From positions 372,001-436,000 of the forward strand of contig CM066309.1 in NCBI GenBank assembly GCA_033807695.1: a DNA stretch of 64,000 nt, given 5' to 3'. The stretch is from Daedaleopsis sinensis (lineage: Eukaryota; Basidiomycota; Agaricomycetes; Polyporales; Polyporaceae). The translations under genes and the position numbers were made by a program. The notes under the pieces are model-generated. The model saw only the letters and a list, made by a program, of their open reading frames with translations, was not told the origin of the DNA and ran no database searches. Below, piece after piece: positions 34,282 through 44,545 of this stretch (positions are counted from its first letter, which is position 1; every line of letters starts with the position of its first letter).

Positions 34282-35609
34282 ATGCCTTCTTTACCTCGCG
34301 AGGATGATCCTGTCCTTGAAAAGCTCGGAGATACCCCCAAAAGCGCTTACATCCACTACATCCTGCCCGTCGAGGACGACGCCAGCAGAGCCACTGACGA
34401 TCGCAGGCTCATCAATATTCGCATTCTCGGCAGCCTTCTCATCAACGCACCCACGTCAAAAGCTTGCAAATGCGTAGCCAGGGAGATCTTGTCTGCAATA
34501 GGGAATATCGATACCGATCGTCGCGATGCACTCGATAGACTCAATCGACTCGGCGAGCTGTATTTCGACCATTTCATCCGTGTTTGTGAGCATCGTCCCT
34601 TTCCTTCTCGGGATGTTATCCATTCAAGTGCCACGCACAGTCAAGAAGTACAAAGGTCATACGCCTATTCCGTCCGATCACCCTTCCAGACCGTCGTACG
34701 ACAAGCAACGAGCTTTGATCAAGAGGGAGTTGATCCAAACACCTCAAAACCATTCTAGTGCGAAACAGAACGTATGTACGTCGTGTATGTGTACTACACC
34801 TCGTTGCTGAACGGACATTGATAGGCCCTCATCCGGGACGGCTTTCGATGCATGTTGACCGGGAAGATCGAGGATAGCGTTTGGATGAGCAATAGTAGTG
34901 CTTTCCCCGACCCACACGAAATGGTCACGATGACAAACTGTTGTCACATCATGCCCGAAGCAACGAACAACTTCAACGCTGTCAAGGATCCAGATCTGAA
35001 GGCGAGTTCTGTTCCCCAGATTATAAGCCTCTCAATCTCGTTGATGCCAGCTCGCACAGATCGAATGGGCGAGCGGAGTATGGACGATTTTGGAACACTT
35101 CGGGTACGGTGACATCCGGAAGGAGCTCGAGGGAACCGCCGCCCACTGGTTAGGCAACATCTTGACGCTTGACGTAGCCGTCCACAACCTGCTGGATAAT
35201 CTGAACCTTTGGCTGGAGAAGGTCTCTGGCCAGGTACGCTCATCGTCAGCATTTCAGTGTCAGCACGCAGGCTGACATTTGCATGCAGGACCATACCTAC
35301 TATGTGCGGACTTATCCGCCCAACCGTCGAACAGCATACCGCCTCCCCGAAACCGTGCATTTCACGGTCCATGACACGGATGTTCCTGGCTTTCCACGGC
35401 CGTCTGTGGAGCATTTGCCCTTGCCCAGCCCTCAATACCTCGAACTCCATGCTGCGTGCTGCAAAGTGGCCCACATGTCAGGCGCTGCTGAGTATCTCGA
35501 CGAGGTCATGCGCGACATAGAGTCGATCGGGGTTCTCGCAGAAGACGGAGGATCCGCGGACGTTCTTGTTCAGGCCATGATATCCCGTCTGGCAAATAGT
35601 CATGCTTGA
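34282..35609 (+). CDS. HNH endonuclease domain protein
   Basis: Five exons (34282-34585, 34629-34771, 34825-35001, 35060-35233, 35289-35609) give a 372-residue protein, and all junctions keep frame. Exon 3 holds the nuclease start: FRCMLTGKIEDSVWMSNSS, then CCHIMPEATNN. Exon 4 supplies NILTLDVAVHNLLDNLN, the second half of the HNH (beta-beta-alpha metal) motif. The architecture matches the HNH_2-type nucleases expanded in basidiomycete genomes. Their function is unknown; nicking or cutting DNA is inferred from the motif. The third intron uses a GC donor (CTGAAG|gcgagt) in the only arrangement I find that keeps the frame. The stop is 42 bp from the end of a truncated transporter on the other strand. 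A partial, inverted, near-identical copy lies at 41.1-41.7 kb. Confidence 0.85.
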
Positions 35610-35650
35610 TCCTTGCTCATGAGGCCTATTTGTCTTGGCACGTACGCTCT

Positions 35651-36758
35651 CTACTGCCACACTACTGGGTGGCTGTCTTGGCCGGTAGCGAGGGTTGTGA
35701 AGAAGGCGATGAAAGAGGAGGGGAGGGTGACGAGTGTCGTCTGCAGCGCGGTGAACCCGAATCCCTTGAGCACGAGGTTGCCGAAGTTCTGCGTGCCGCC
35801 GTTCGGGATCTGCGTGAGGAGCGATATGGCGAAGAAGAAAAACGTCTTGGGGTCCAGGAAACACTCGACGACTTGGGTGGGCTGCCACACGTGCTTCGCG
35901 TTGCCCGTGCCTGCAAGAGCGACACGCTGTTCGGCGCAGCGGCGCTCGTCTTCAGTGAGGAACCGGGCGGAGGAGATGGAGTCTGGTAGGAGCAGCAGGA
36001 GCGGGATGCCCTTGAGGAAGGTCGCCACGCCGAGGACGATGAAGAGCCATTGCCACGGCTCCAGCGGGTGCGCAACGTGTCCCAGTCCGTACGCTATGAA
36101 GCTTGCAAACACGCCGCCGAGCGAGTTTCCTGCAAACCAGATGCCGACGCGGGTCGGGATCTCTGTGCGCGTGTACCAGGTAGAGGTGATGTACAGGAAC
36201 GCGGGAGAGATCGTCGCTTCGGCGACCCCCAAGAGGAACCGGACAGCGATCAAGCCGCCATAGTTCGTACAAGCTGCTGTGAGAGCGACTACGGCACCCC
36301 AGAGCAACGTGTTGACGGCGACGTACTTCCCGATGGGTAGACGTTGGATCAGGATCGACGTTGGGTAGGTCCAGAAGAGATAGCCGAAGTAGAATACGGA
36401 TGACACCCAGCTGTGCTGGTTACCGTGAAGTCCCTGGGTACTCTTTCAGCTCATGCAACACGGTCAGGATTTACTAGTATAGAGCAGGGCTTACCGTGGA
36501 GTCCTTCAAGCCGAAGACAGATGCGCTGGATAAGATTGTTTTGTCTATAAAGTTGAGGTTGTACGTCACGAAAAGGAGTGGCAGGAGCCTCAAGTCGATC
36601 TTTCGCATCACGACCTTTGCCATCAGTAGGTCAAAGGTCGGCTTATCCTCATCCTGAGGCTTGCCTTCAACCACATCGACAAGGATGGAGGAGTCGGAGG
36701 TGACTTCGGGGCGCCCGGCTGTGGAAAGTTGAAGTTCCTTATCCGAGTTAGCCACCAT
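35651..36758 (-). pseudogene. MFS transporter truncated at the C-terminus (allantoate/anion permease type)
   Basis: Two exons: ATG 36758 to 36495, and 36433 to stop 35651. The joined sequence is in frame and gives about 348 residues. Features of the DAL5-like anion:cation symporter branch of the major facilitator superfamily are clear: KIDLRLLPLLFVTYNLNFID in segment 1, then SVFYFGYLFWTYPT, NTLLWGAVVALTAACTNYG, RFLLGVAEATISPAFLYI and NSLGGVFASFIAYGLG. Complete members have about 500 residues and 12 membrane segments; this one stops in the second half, after FFTTLATGQ, with a short unrelated tail (DSHPVVWQ). The break sits next to the HNH gene end, so a rearrangement there is likely. It is probably non-functional. 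Confidence 0.85.
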
Positions 36759-37061
36759 AGTATAGACGTCCTTGCGCTGAAGGTCCCCGGTAGCTAAGAT
36801 ACGAACAGTTTATGCAAGTTTTCGTACTTACAGACCGAGCAGTGCGAGGATGCGACTGTACGGCGAAATCGGAGAAGGTAGAGTCTACCGTGTTGGTCGG
36901 GCCTAATGTTAATTAGCATTTTGAAAGAGGCTGCCATATACGGCCAGATAAGGGGTTGTTAGGTGGGAATTTTGATGTTGTTGAAACCAGCCGCCGGTAA
37001 CACGCCGTCGTCGCGCGCCTTTCCTCCTTCCTCCTCCCCGTGTTTCTCAGCGACTTCGCCA
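36759..37061. promoter_or_regulatory. Shared divergent promoter region of the MFS gene and RAX1-like gene
   Basis: About 300 bp between two divergent start codons, without a clear TATA box. It presumably contains both promoters. Confidence 0.35.
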
Positions 37062-38391
37062 TGATGGACGACGAGCAACGCCGTCAGGACGACTGGGCGA
37101 AGGACCGCAAAAACCGTCTGCCTACCTTCACCGAGGTCCTCTCCCGCCGAACGCGTCCCCCGGTCGACCTCTTCATGTTCTAGTGAGTTGCCAGGCAGCC
37201 TCGACGTAGCCCGCCTCATGTCTGATGACTTTGTGCAGCCTGTTTCTGCAACGTGAGGGTGCGGAAGACATTCTAGACTTCTGGCTCGACGTGCAGCAGC
37301 ACGAGAACCTTTGCCGAGCATACTTCAAGGACGTGCGGAAATCGGGGCGGACAATTCGCGAGGACTGGCCGGAGTACTGGGACTATGCGCGCAGGAGAGG
37401 GTCGATCTACGGCACCGTCGTGGGCCTCAACCCACACACGGGCACGAAGCGGAGCACGGCGAGCACAGGTGAGCTCTTCTCCGACCAGGACAGAAACAAC
37501 CTCGCTGCCCTGGGAGACGAGAAGGCCGCCCGAAGTCCGAGCCCCCGCCTCACGTCCGTGTCGCCCGGCCAGACAGCAGTCGGCACCGTCGAGCCGCCAC
37601 GGTCGACGACGCCCTTCTCGCTCTCGGGACGCACGCCGACGCTGTTCAAACGCGCATCCCGCGCCCCCACGATCATTCCCCGCTCCCAGGCCATCACCCG
37701 CCAGGACCTCATCGCGTCCGCGGAGCGCATCTACTACCGCTACCTCTCCCCCGCAGGGACCGCCCCAGGCTCGAACGAGAGCCACGAGATCTACCTGCCG
37801 CCGGCGCTGCGCATCCACTCCTTCCCGCTCAGCAGCACCCACGAGCCCAAGTCGCAGACGGAGGTCTCGCTCATGGCGCAGATTCCGGACATGTTCCATG
37901 CGCAGAAGGAGTACTGCTACCGCGCCATGGAGCAGGACGCGTTTCCGCGGTTCCTACGCGCGAAGGCGTTCGGGAATCTGACGCCCGTGTCTGCGCTCGT
38001 GAGGCTGATCGCCGGGCTCGTTATCCTCTGGATAGGGCTCGCGGCTGGGTTCTCCCTCATTTTCCTCGACGTGCAGCCCAAGTCGAAGCGATTCTTCGTG
38101 AGTTTTATCTGAATATTCGACTACGTGTATGTACTGACATCGGGCCACTCGCAGCTATTCATTCCGTATACGCTCGCCTGTCTCTTCCTCATCTCACATC
38201 AGTACGAGCTTGACCCCATACTTGTCTTCTTCGGCCAGTCCGAGTCGACGCCATTCCGCACGCTACACATCCGCGAGTCGTATGTCAAGAAGCTACTCAT
38301 CGGCCGTGCCATCTGGGTGTCTTTGCTCGTTGCGGTGTGTACCACTGCGCTGACATTGATATTCTGGGCCGTCCCCGGGCATCGGCTCTGA
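37062..38391 (+). CDS. RGS-domain membrane protein (Rax1-like)
   Basis: Three exons: 37062-37182, about 37239-38097, and 38155-38391. The N-terminal MMDDEQRRQDDWAKDRKN leads into LPTFTEVLSRRTRPPVDLFMF, and the RGS core follows (FLQREGAEDILDFWLDVQQHENLC). A disordered Ser/Pro-rich linker comes next, then KEYCYRAMEQDAFPRFLRAK, a second RGS-like helix, and three hydrophobic C-terminal segments (LIAGLVILWIGLAAGFSLIF; LFIPYTLACLFLISHQYEL; AIWVSLLVAVCTTALTLIF). An RGS domain split by a linker plus C-terminal membrane segments is the arrangement of fungal Rax1, a bud-site or polarity landmark protein. Whether it has GTPase-activating action is unknown. About 400 residues, close to Rax1 length. Confidence 0.82.
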
Positions 38392-39402
38392 CCCATCGGC
38401 TTTGACCATTCTATCTATGCATCTTTCCTGGCAGTGGACCGTGGCGTGTGTATATGGCTGTCATCTTCCTCTTCCTCTTCATGTTCATGTCGCATCATTA
38501 TATTGCTCATTCAGTTGTCGTAGTCGTAGCTGTTACGTCGTCAACCCCCTCTAGCTTATACCCTTCTCGTAAACGCGCTGTCACTCGTTTAGTCTCGTCC
38601 TCTTCTTGCGCCTCTTCCGCCTCCTACCTAATCCCCGCACTACCTAGAACCCTTCACCCCTACCACCCCTACCACCCGTTCTTCCCCAGCGCACCCTGGA
38701 TATACTCTTTGATTTATGACCAGTCGTTGGTGTATGCTATAGCAGTGATACCCGCCTCAGTCCGGCTGGACTTTGTGTGTAGAAGGACGTTGCAGTGAGG
38801 AATGGTTCGAAATCTCGGTGAGTCACGGTGATACTCGCCCTGCAGCCTGGAGAGCGCTATCCCCGGCATGTGGAGAACTTGGGCTGAATAAGAACAAGCA
38901 GCTGTGTGGCTTGCAGTGGGAGGAGATCCGACTCTTGCCGATGGTTAAAGTCGAGGCGTCGAATAGAGTTCGACTCGGGGCGGCACCGGCGATGCTAGAT
39001 AAGCGCCTGAACCATAACTTAGTTCAACCTTTCTAAAAGCGCAATCATTTTGCTCAGACTAACCACAGGATGCATTGATGACCCAATATGTGAATTGCTG
39101 TGCCAGTGGAACGTTGAAAAAGAATCCTATAAGGTTCAGAGGGTTTATGAAAGCTCGAGTTCACGGGCGCTTGAGGATTGTAATGCGAGCATAAGCTGCT
39201 CTTGTATTTCAATGTCCGAAAAGCAACCACAGAGTCCGACTCATCGGAGTTCAAACAGGCATTTGTTTACTCGATAAGTACTACCAGACTACTCTGCGTT
39301 CTACCACCACCTCCTCCTCCTCCATCGACCTCACGGCAATAAGTCCTTCATCGTCTGCAGGGGCGACTATCTACGTTCTACTCCTCGTCGCTGCTCTCGA
39401 CG
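38392..39402. other. Spacer between RAX1-like and MED8
   Basis: About 1 kb without a supported gene. 38580-38690 is pyrimidine-rich with a CCTACCACC repeat; the last 100 bases before MED8 are CCTCCTCC-rich promoter-like sequence. Small frames have no domains. Confidence 0.4.
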
Positions 39403-40239
39403 ATGACCTCAATAACGAACAGTATCATATCTGGGTCACTTAACTCTGGCTCTGAGACCTCGGGGCTTCCATTCGACCTGCAAAGTCTTCCGGTGGCCCA
39501 GCTTGAATCGCTGAAGTTCAAGGCGAACCACATCATAGAATCCATCCAGCTCCTGCAGCGGACGGTCGAGATGGGGGGCCAAGCCGCGATGCCCGCATGG
39601 CCCGACATCCTCACGCGGTACAACATCCTCCTATCGCAGTCGCACAACCTCTCGATGTCCCTCCTCGCCGCGCACCAGGCGAGCACGGCCGCGCTCGGGA
39701 ACCCGTACGAGAAGATCGCGCTGCACCCGCGCGTGCCGCTCTCGGACGCGCAGCTCGACAACGAGCTCATCCCGCTCCTGCGCAACCAGCAGACGACGGA
39801 CGTGCTGCGGACCGAGAACGACACCGTCCGGCACCTCGCGGAGCACATGGACACCAAGGGCTCGCTCGGGGTGCTTGGGCACGCACCCGTGCCACGCCCA
39901 GGGGGCCTTGGGCGGCACCCCGAGTACGAGGACGTCCTGCGTGAGTGTGAGCAGATTCGCGTCGAGCACGATCTGCGTGTCGACCGTGCAACACGCGCCG
40001 TGAATCTGCTGCGCGAGAAGTACGACTGGAGGGCGCGCGTCGAGGTTGAGCAGGAGGAGCCGGAGGAGCTCGACTGGGACCCGCGCTTGGGCGGGGGCGC
40101 GCCGGGGGGGATGGGGGTGGAGCCGAGCGAGGAGAGCAACGATAGCGAGGAGGAGGAGGAGCTGGAGAACGTGCTTGGGAACGGCGAACATACCCCGGAA
40201 GGCTCGCAAGCTCCTCCGACTCCCGGCATCGACGAATAG
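39403..40239 (+). CDS. MED8: Mediator complex subunit 8
   Basis: A single exon of 278 codons. Residues about 20-130 carry the Med8 helical core: LPVAQLESLKFKANHIIESI, then MPAWPDILTRYNILLSQSHN and the helices that follow. The C-terminus is acidic and Ser-rich (PSEESNDSEEEEELE) and ends at TAG 40237-40239. Med8 belongs to the Mediator head module, where it forms a platform with Med18 and Med20 and links regulators with RNA polymerase II. The last codons and the 3' flank are duplicated at 42203 onward. Confidence 0.85.
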   Translation: MTSITNSIISGSLNSGSETSGLPFDLQSLPVAQLESLKFKANHIIESIQLLQRTVEMGGQAAMPAWPDILTRYNILLSQSHNLSMSLLAAHQASTAALGNPYEKIALHPRVPLSDAQLDNELIPLLRNQQTTDVLRTENDTVRHLAEHMDTKGSLGVLGHAPVPRPGGLGRHPEYEDVLRECEQIRVEHDLRVDRATRAVNLLREKYDWRARVEVEQEEPEELDWDPRLGGGAPGGMGVEPSEESNDSEEEEELENVLGNGEHTPEGSQAPPTPGIDE

Positions 40240-40369
40240 CTGGTGGTCGGACACAGGGGTACGTAGCGAGGTGCGACGACGTCAAACGACCTGTCTCCGA
40301 GTGTGAGCAACGATCAAACATGACTATTGGAGAGTTGTACTATAGACAACGAATGGGCCATGACATTAC

Positions 40370-40760
40370 TATGCTGCTAGACGGGCTCTGCGTCAGCCGG
40401 GACACGGTGAGCGCGCATATAGTCACTCGACGCCCCATGGGGTACTGACTGGGTACTGGCCTGCAGCAGCCAATTCATCACCGCCCACTACCCGACGCTG
40501 AAGCAGCACACCCCAGACCTCCCGATTCTTATTAGGCAGGCGTTGGGGACCCCTGCCCGAGTGTTTGCGCGGTTGGGTGCGTGCTGCCAGTGCGTGACTT
40601 TGGTGCTGCCGTCAGCTGATGTGAGCTCGTGTCCGTGTCCGTGTTATTGTCCGTGTCGTAGAGCGGGGCGAGGAGAAGAACGTGGAGGTCGAGGGTCTGT
40701 CGTCGTCGGACGTCGCGTCGCGCATCTCGCGACTCTGGGCTCTTCGTGGGCAATCCGGTT
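40370..40760 (+). pseudogene. NDUFA2 pseudogene (5'-truncated copy)
   Basis: Matches the intact NDUFA2 gene at 44.2 kb over the end of exon 1, intron 1, exon 2 and exon 3. It lacks the start codon and first 20 codons, has an in-frame TAG at 40378-40380 where the intact gene has CAG, and carries a short deletion in the last exon (CGACTCTGGGC) that shifts the frame. Intron positions are kept, so the copy arose by DNA duplication, not by reverse transcription. Confidence 0.9.
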
Positions 40761-41091
40761 ATACCACCACCGTTGTAACCATTATCCTACACCGAGAAGT
40801 TCTGGACAGTCACGTCGCTGGTGTTTGCCGTCCGGAAGGGCAGCTTGCCCCACCCCGTAATGAGAATCCAGGTGCATACCATAATCTGCCACAATGGCCA
40901 TGTTTGAGCTCGGAGGAATCCCCGGGTTCCTTGAAAGTGAGGCATAATTGCGAGCGAAGCGAGCATATTCCATAGGCGTGAACCGTTTGCACTAGTTTGC
41001 ACTTCGCCCGGGACAGACAAGTACAAGTTCTACGGTACATAGAATCGAGACGCCCAAAAGTTGGAGCGGAACGGGTATCAAACTGGCGCTA

Positions 41092-41697
41092 CGAGACGGG
41101 ATATCATGGCCTGAACAAGAACGTCCGCGGATCCTCCGTCTTCTGCGAGAACCCCGATCGACTCTATGTCGCGCATGACCTCGTCGAGATACTCAGCAGC
41201 GCCTGACATGTGGGCCACTTTGCAGCACGCAGCATGGAGTTCGAGGTATTGAGGGCTGGGCAAGGGCAAATGCTCCACAGACGGCCGTGGAAAGCCAGGA
41301 ACATCCGTGTCATGGACAGTGAAATGCACGGTTTCGGGGAGGCGGTATCCTGTTCGAAGTCTGGGCGGATAAGTCCGCACAGAGTAGGTATGGTCCTGCA
41401 TGCAAATGTCAGCCTGCGTGCTGACACTGAAATGCTGACGATGAGCGTACCTGGCCAGAGACCTTCTCCAGCCAAAGGTTCAGATTATCCAGCAGGTTGT
41501 GGACGGCTACGTCAAGCGTCAAGATGTTGCCTAACCAGTGGGCGGCGGTTCCCTCGAGCTCCTTCCGTATGTCACCGTACCCGAAGCGTTCCAAAATCGT
41601 CCATACTCCGCTCGCCCATTCGATCTGTGCGAGCTGGCATCAGCGAGATTGAGAGGCTTATAATCTGGGGAACAGAACTCGCCTTCAGATCCGGATA
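41092..41697 (-). pseudogene. Inverted partial copy of the HNH nuclease gene
   Basis: This 606-bp segment is the reverse complement of 34989-35594, with only a few differences. It includes the last bases of exon 3, the GC-AG intron, exon 4, the next intron and most of exon 5. The copied exons stay open, but the first three exons and the true stop are absent, so it cannot make the full protein. The high identity points to a very recent copying event. It sits in an insertion inside unit A of the NDUFA2 duplication. Confidence 0.92.
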
Positions 41698-42249
41698 GAT
41701 TCACTCAGTCTCCGTGGATTCGCCTCAAGGAGACAACGACGTAGTTGTTTAGTACGTCGTCGAAGCTCAAGGTGAAGAGATGCAGCCAGAACCCCAACAC
41801 CGATGACATTCTCGTCGCCATGAACACACTGGACTGGTCTCTTTGGCAAATCAACATCTCCCGACTTTCTACTACAACGGGCCAGTGAAGCTTGTTCTGG
41901 CTGAACACTGTTCTATCCGCTTCCGTGACCGCCCATCCCTCACACCTCGATAAGCATAGTGCATCAAACGTTGAGTGTCCCTTTCGTCTTGTGTCGATAG
42001 CCACTACTCGAATCTATGACAACACCGAACTCGAACGTGGAGGACTGGGCTGAAGCTGAAGCTTGAAGAGTGAGTATATGCTCCCCCAACCATCCTCATT
42101 AACAATGCTGACAACAATCTTTCTCAATAGCTAGACGTCAGTTCGTAAGTGCCCGTTGCCCGTGTACTTTCCGATATAATGTCACTCCGCTCTTATCAAG
42201 GCCCTCCGACTTCCGGCGCAGAGGGATGATTGGTGGTCGGACACGGGTA

Positions 42250-42585
42250 TACCAGGTGTGAGCTCTATTTTAATGCCTCCAGATCTTCTAATGCCTGACG
42301 GTAGTCCAAGTGGGGACGAGTCGTTTGGTCGTAGCAATTCACAGGACAATTGCACGTCCGATACGCTGGGGAATAATTGTCTCCATCTATTTCCTTGGAT
42401 TCGCCGCGTCCTCGCCGCTCCTCGATGCACGCGGTCACGGTCAACGTCGAGGTGCTCGCTCTTGGATGGACACATCTCGGTGTCCATTCAACTGCGGGCC
42501 TTGCAAATGGGCTCCCAATATTTGTAGCATGAAGTTCGTGAAGTCTTTGAACTGTGCATTGTAGAGATCTCGATTCAATGGGGCG
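42250..42585. other. Extra segment in unit B, no gene recognised
   Basis: Present only in unit B between the MED8 tail match and the GACGTCGAACGACCTGTCTC match. Frames on both strands overlap and have no domains. Confidence 0.45.
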
Positions 42586-42851
42586 TCGACGTCGAACGAC
42601 CTGTCTCCGAGTCATTAAGAGCAAGGATCAAGCATGACTATTTGAGAGTTGTACTATAAACAAAAATGGGCCAAGACATTAATATTCTACACAACTGTTA
42701 CGAATTGGAAACGCCTGGCGCGGACGTTCAAAGTCTCTCAGTAGAAAAAAGTCCCGTTCAGAATGTAGGTAAACATGAAGGAAGGTGAGAGGAGGGTAAA
42801 CACTGCGGACCATACGTGCCGTTAGGCGTTCTACGACCCAAGCTCCGTCTT

Positions 42852-43917
42852 TTACTTCGCTTCAGTGCTGCTGTATCGCTGCCATGCCAAACATTCTCAG
42901 CAAGAGGTGCGCGGCGGGACTAGTAACACTCACCTCCTTCTGCTCTGCGGACAGCGCCTGCCACATCTCCCCGACCTTCTTACTGCGGAAAACAACGCGG
43001 TGCTGGGGGATGGTGATATCATCCGGGACGCCCACGGTCCTGTACACGTCCAGGAAAAACCTGCGCTAGGATCAGCATCCGGAAACGAAAACGAACACGG
43101 CGCAATTCGGGCGTACCTGATGTATGGGGTGAACGGCTTCTTGGGCAGCAGTCCGCGGGGCGAGTGGACGGCGAGTTTGCCCTTCGCTCTGCGCTGCGCA
43201 TTCAGCGCGCGGATGACGCGCGGGTCGACGGTGCTGAAGTACTCCTCGCGGGCCTTCTTGAATTCGACGGCGGCCTCGGCGGCCTTGTCCGCGTAGGGCT
43301 GGGCGCGACGGACACGTCGGTCGGTGAAGGGAGGACGAACACGGATAGAAACAAACGCACCTGCTTCTCCTCCTCGCTCATGGCCTTCCAGCGCGCTCCC
43401 AGCTCCCTGGCGCGGTCGAGGAAGGCTTCACGGTTGCCAACCGAGCCGCTGAGCTTGTATTGCTCCTGGATGAAGATGTTGAAGGCCGTCTTGCATTTCA
43501 GAGGAGGGAGGTCCGAGCTCTTGAGCTTGACAGCTGTACGGTGCGAGCGCATACAGCTAGCGTCAGTACCTGCGTGTCGCGAGCAACGCACTCCCCCGAC
43601 GTACCCAACAGTCCGTTCTTGAACCTGGCGTTGGGGTCATCGGGGTCGGCCGCCTTCTTCTTTGGCTTCGCCTTCGCCTTGGGCTTCGCTTTCGCCTTCG
43701 TAGGCTTCTTCGCAGCGGCCTTTTTCTTGCTAGCTGTCTTGGGTGCAGCTTTCTTCGTGGCAGTGGTCGTGCTCTCCTTCGCCGCGGGCTCTGCCACATA
43801 CGCGGTCGTCAGGAACGTCCGCGCAGCGAGTTGCTGTCGCGCAACCAGCGATGGGCGCAGCCCGACATTCAGAGTGCGCGGTAGGACGCGTAAAGGTAAA
43901 GCGAGACGAGAGAACAT
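42852..43917 (-). CDS. Mitochondrial HMG-box protein (two HMG boxes)
   Basis: Starts at ATG 43917 with a presequence rich in Arg, Leu and Ser (MFSRLALPLRVLPRTLN). A Lys/Ala-rich linker follows (KKAAAKKPTKAKAKPKAKAK). Box 1 is LPPLKCKTAFNIFIQEQYKL with REAFLDRARELGARWKAMSE; box 2 is PKKPFTPYI|FFLDVYR with KKVGEMWQALSAEQKE. The last exon is short; I prefer the acceptor giving RYSSTEAK and stop at 42852-42854. The two-box arrangement and the presequence match Abf2-type packaging proteins of mitochondrial DNA. Mitochondrial nucleoid packaging is therefore inferred. The gene is divergent from NDUFA2 and absent from unit A of the duplication. Confidence 0.82.
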
Positions 43918-44146
43918 GTCACAGTCGGGAAAGGTCGAACAGGCCCGAGAGGAAACTGTAGGATAATGCTGTTGTCGTTCAAGCCATGGTTCGTATTATA
44001 CGGACACGCAACCGCTTATGGGTTTATGACTTAAATACGCAACAACCCCTTACTTAGGGATAACTCAGGGATAACTTGAGCAATTCCGAACCAAACACCA
44101 CCGCCAACCGCCCAGAGAGACGCTCAAGCACCTGCCTCCCGCCACC

Positions 44147-44545
44147 ATGTCGTCCTTCGCGAAAGCACTGTCTCCCGCCGTCAGGGAGATCCGTATACTA
44201 TGCTGCCAGACGGGCTCTGCGTCGGCGGGGACACGGTGAGCGCGCATATAGTCACTCAGTGCCCCACAGGGTACTGACCTGCAGCAGGCAATTCATCACC
44301 TCGCACTACCCGACGCTGAAGCAGCACAACCCGGACCTCCCGATCCTCATTAGGCAGGCGAAGGGGACCCCTGCGCGGGTGTTTGCGCGGTTTGGTGCGT
44401 GTCGCGCTACTTTGGTGGTGCTGTCGCTCGCTAATGTGAGCTCGGTGGTATCGCAGAGCGGGGCGAGGAGAAGAACGTGGAGGTCGAGGGTCTGTCGTCG
44501 TCGGACGTCGCGTCGCGCATTTCGCAACTGCTGGGCTCTTCGTGA
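44147..44545 (+). CDS. NDUFA2: NADH dehydrogenase (complex I) subunit NDUFA2
   Basis: Three exons give a 94-residue protein: MSSFAKALSPAVREIRILCC, then TRQFITSHYPTLKQHNPDLP and ILIRQAKGTPARVFARF, then ERGEEKNVEVEGLSSSDVAS and a short C-terminus. The thioredoxin-like fold of this subunit is shown by the ILCC..GS start and the NPDLPILIR motif. It is an accessory subunit of mitochondrial complex I, at the matrix arm near the NADH site. The start context is CCGCCACCATG. Together with NDE1 the window codes for both the proton-pumping and the bypass entry of NADH electrons. A pseudogene copy lies at 40.4 kb. Confidence 0.93.

Larger units (their letters stand above)
40213..42202. repeat. Unit A of a tandem segmental duplication
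   Basis: Unit A runs from the last MED8 codons to about 42202 and is followed directly by unit B, which starts again with a near-copy of the same MED8 tail (CCTCCGAC..CCGGC at 40213 and 42203). Unit A has the NDUFA2 pseudogene and then carries an insertion of about 0.8 kb (about 40950-41765) containing the inverted HNH fragment. Compared with B it lacks the HMG-box gene and NDUFA2 exon 1; the deletion junction is at about 40367-40370. Confidence 0.8.

Noticed and set aside
40370..40760. A second functional NDUFA2 gene
   Set aside because: No start codon, an in-frame TAG and a frameshift in the last exon.
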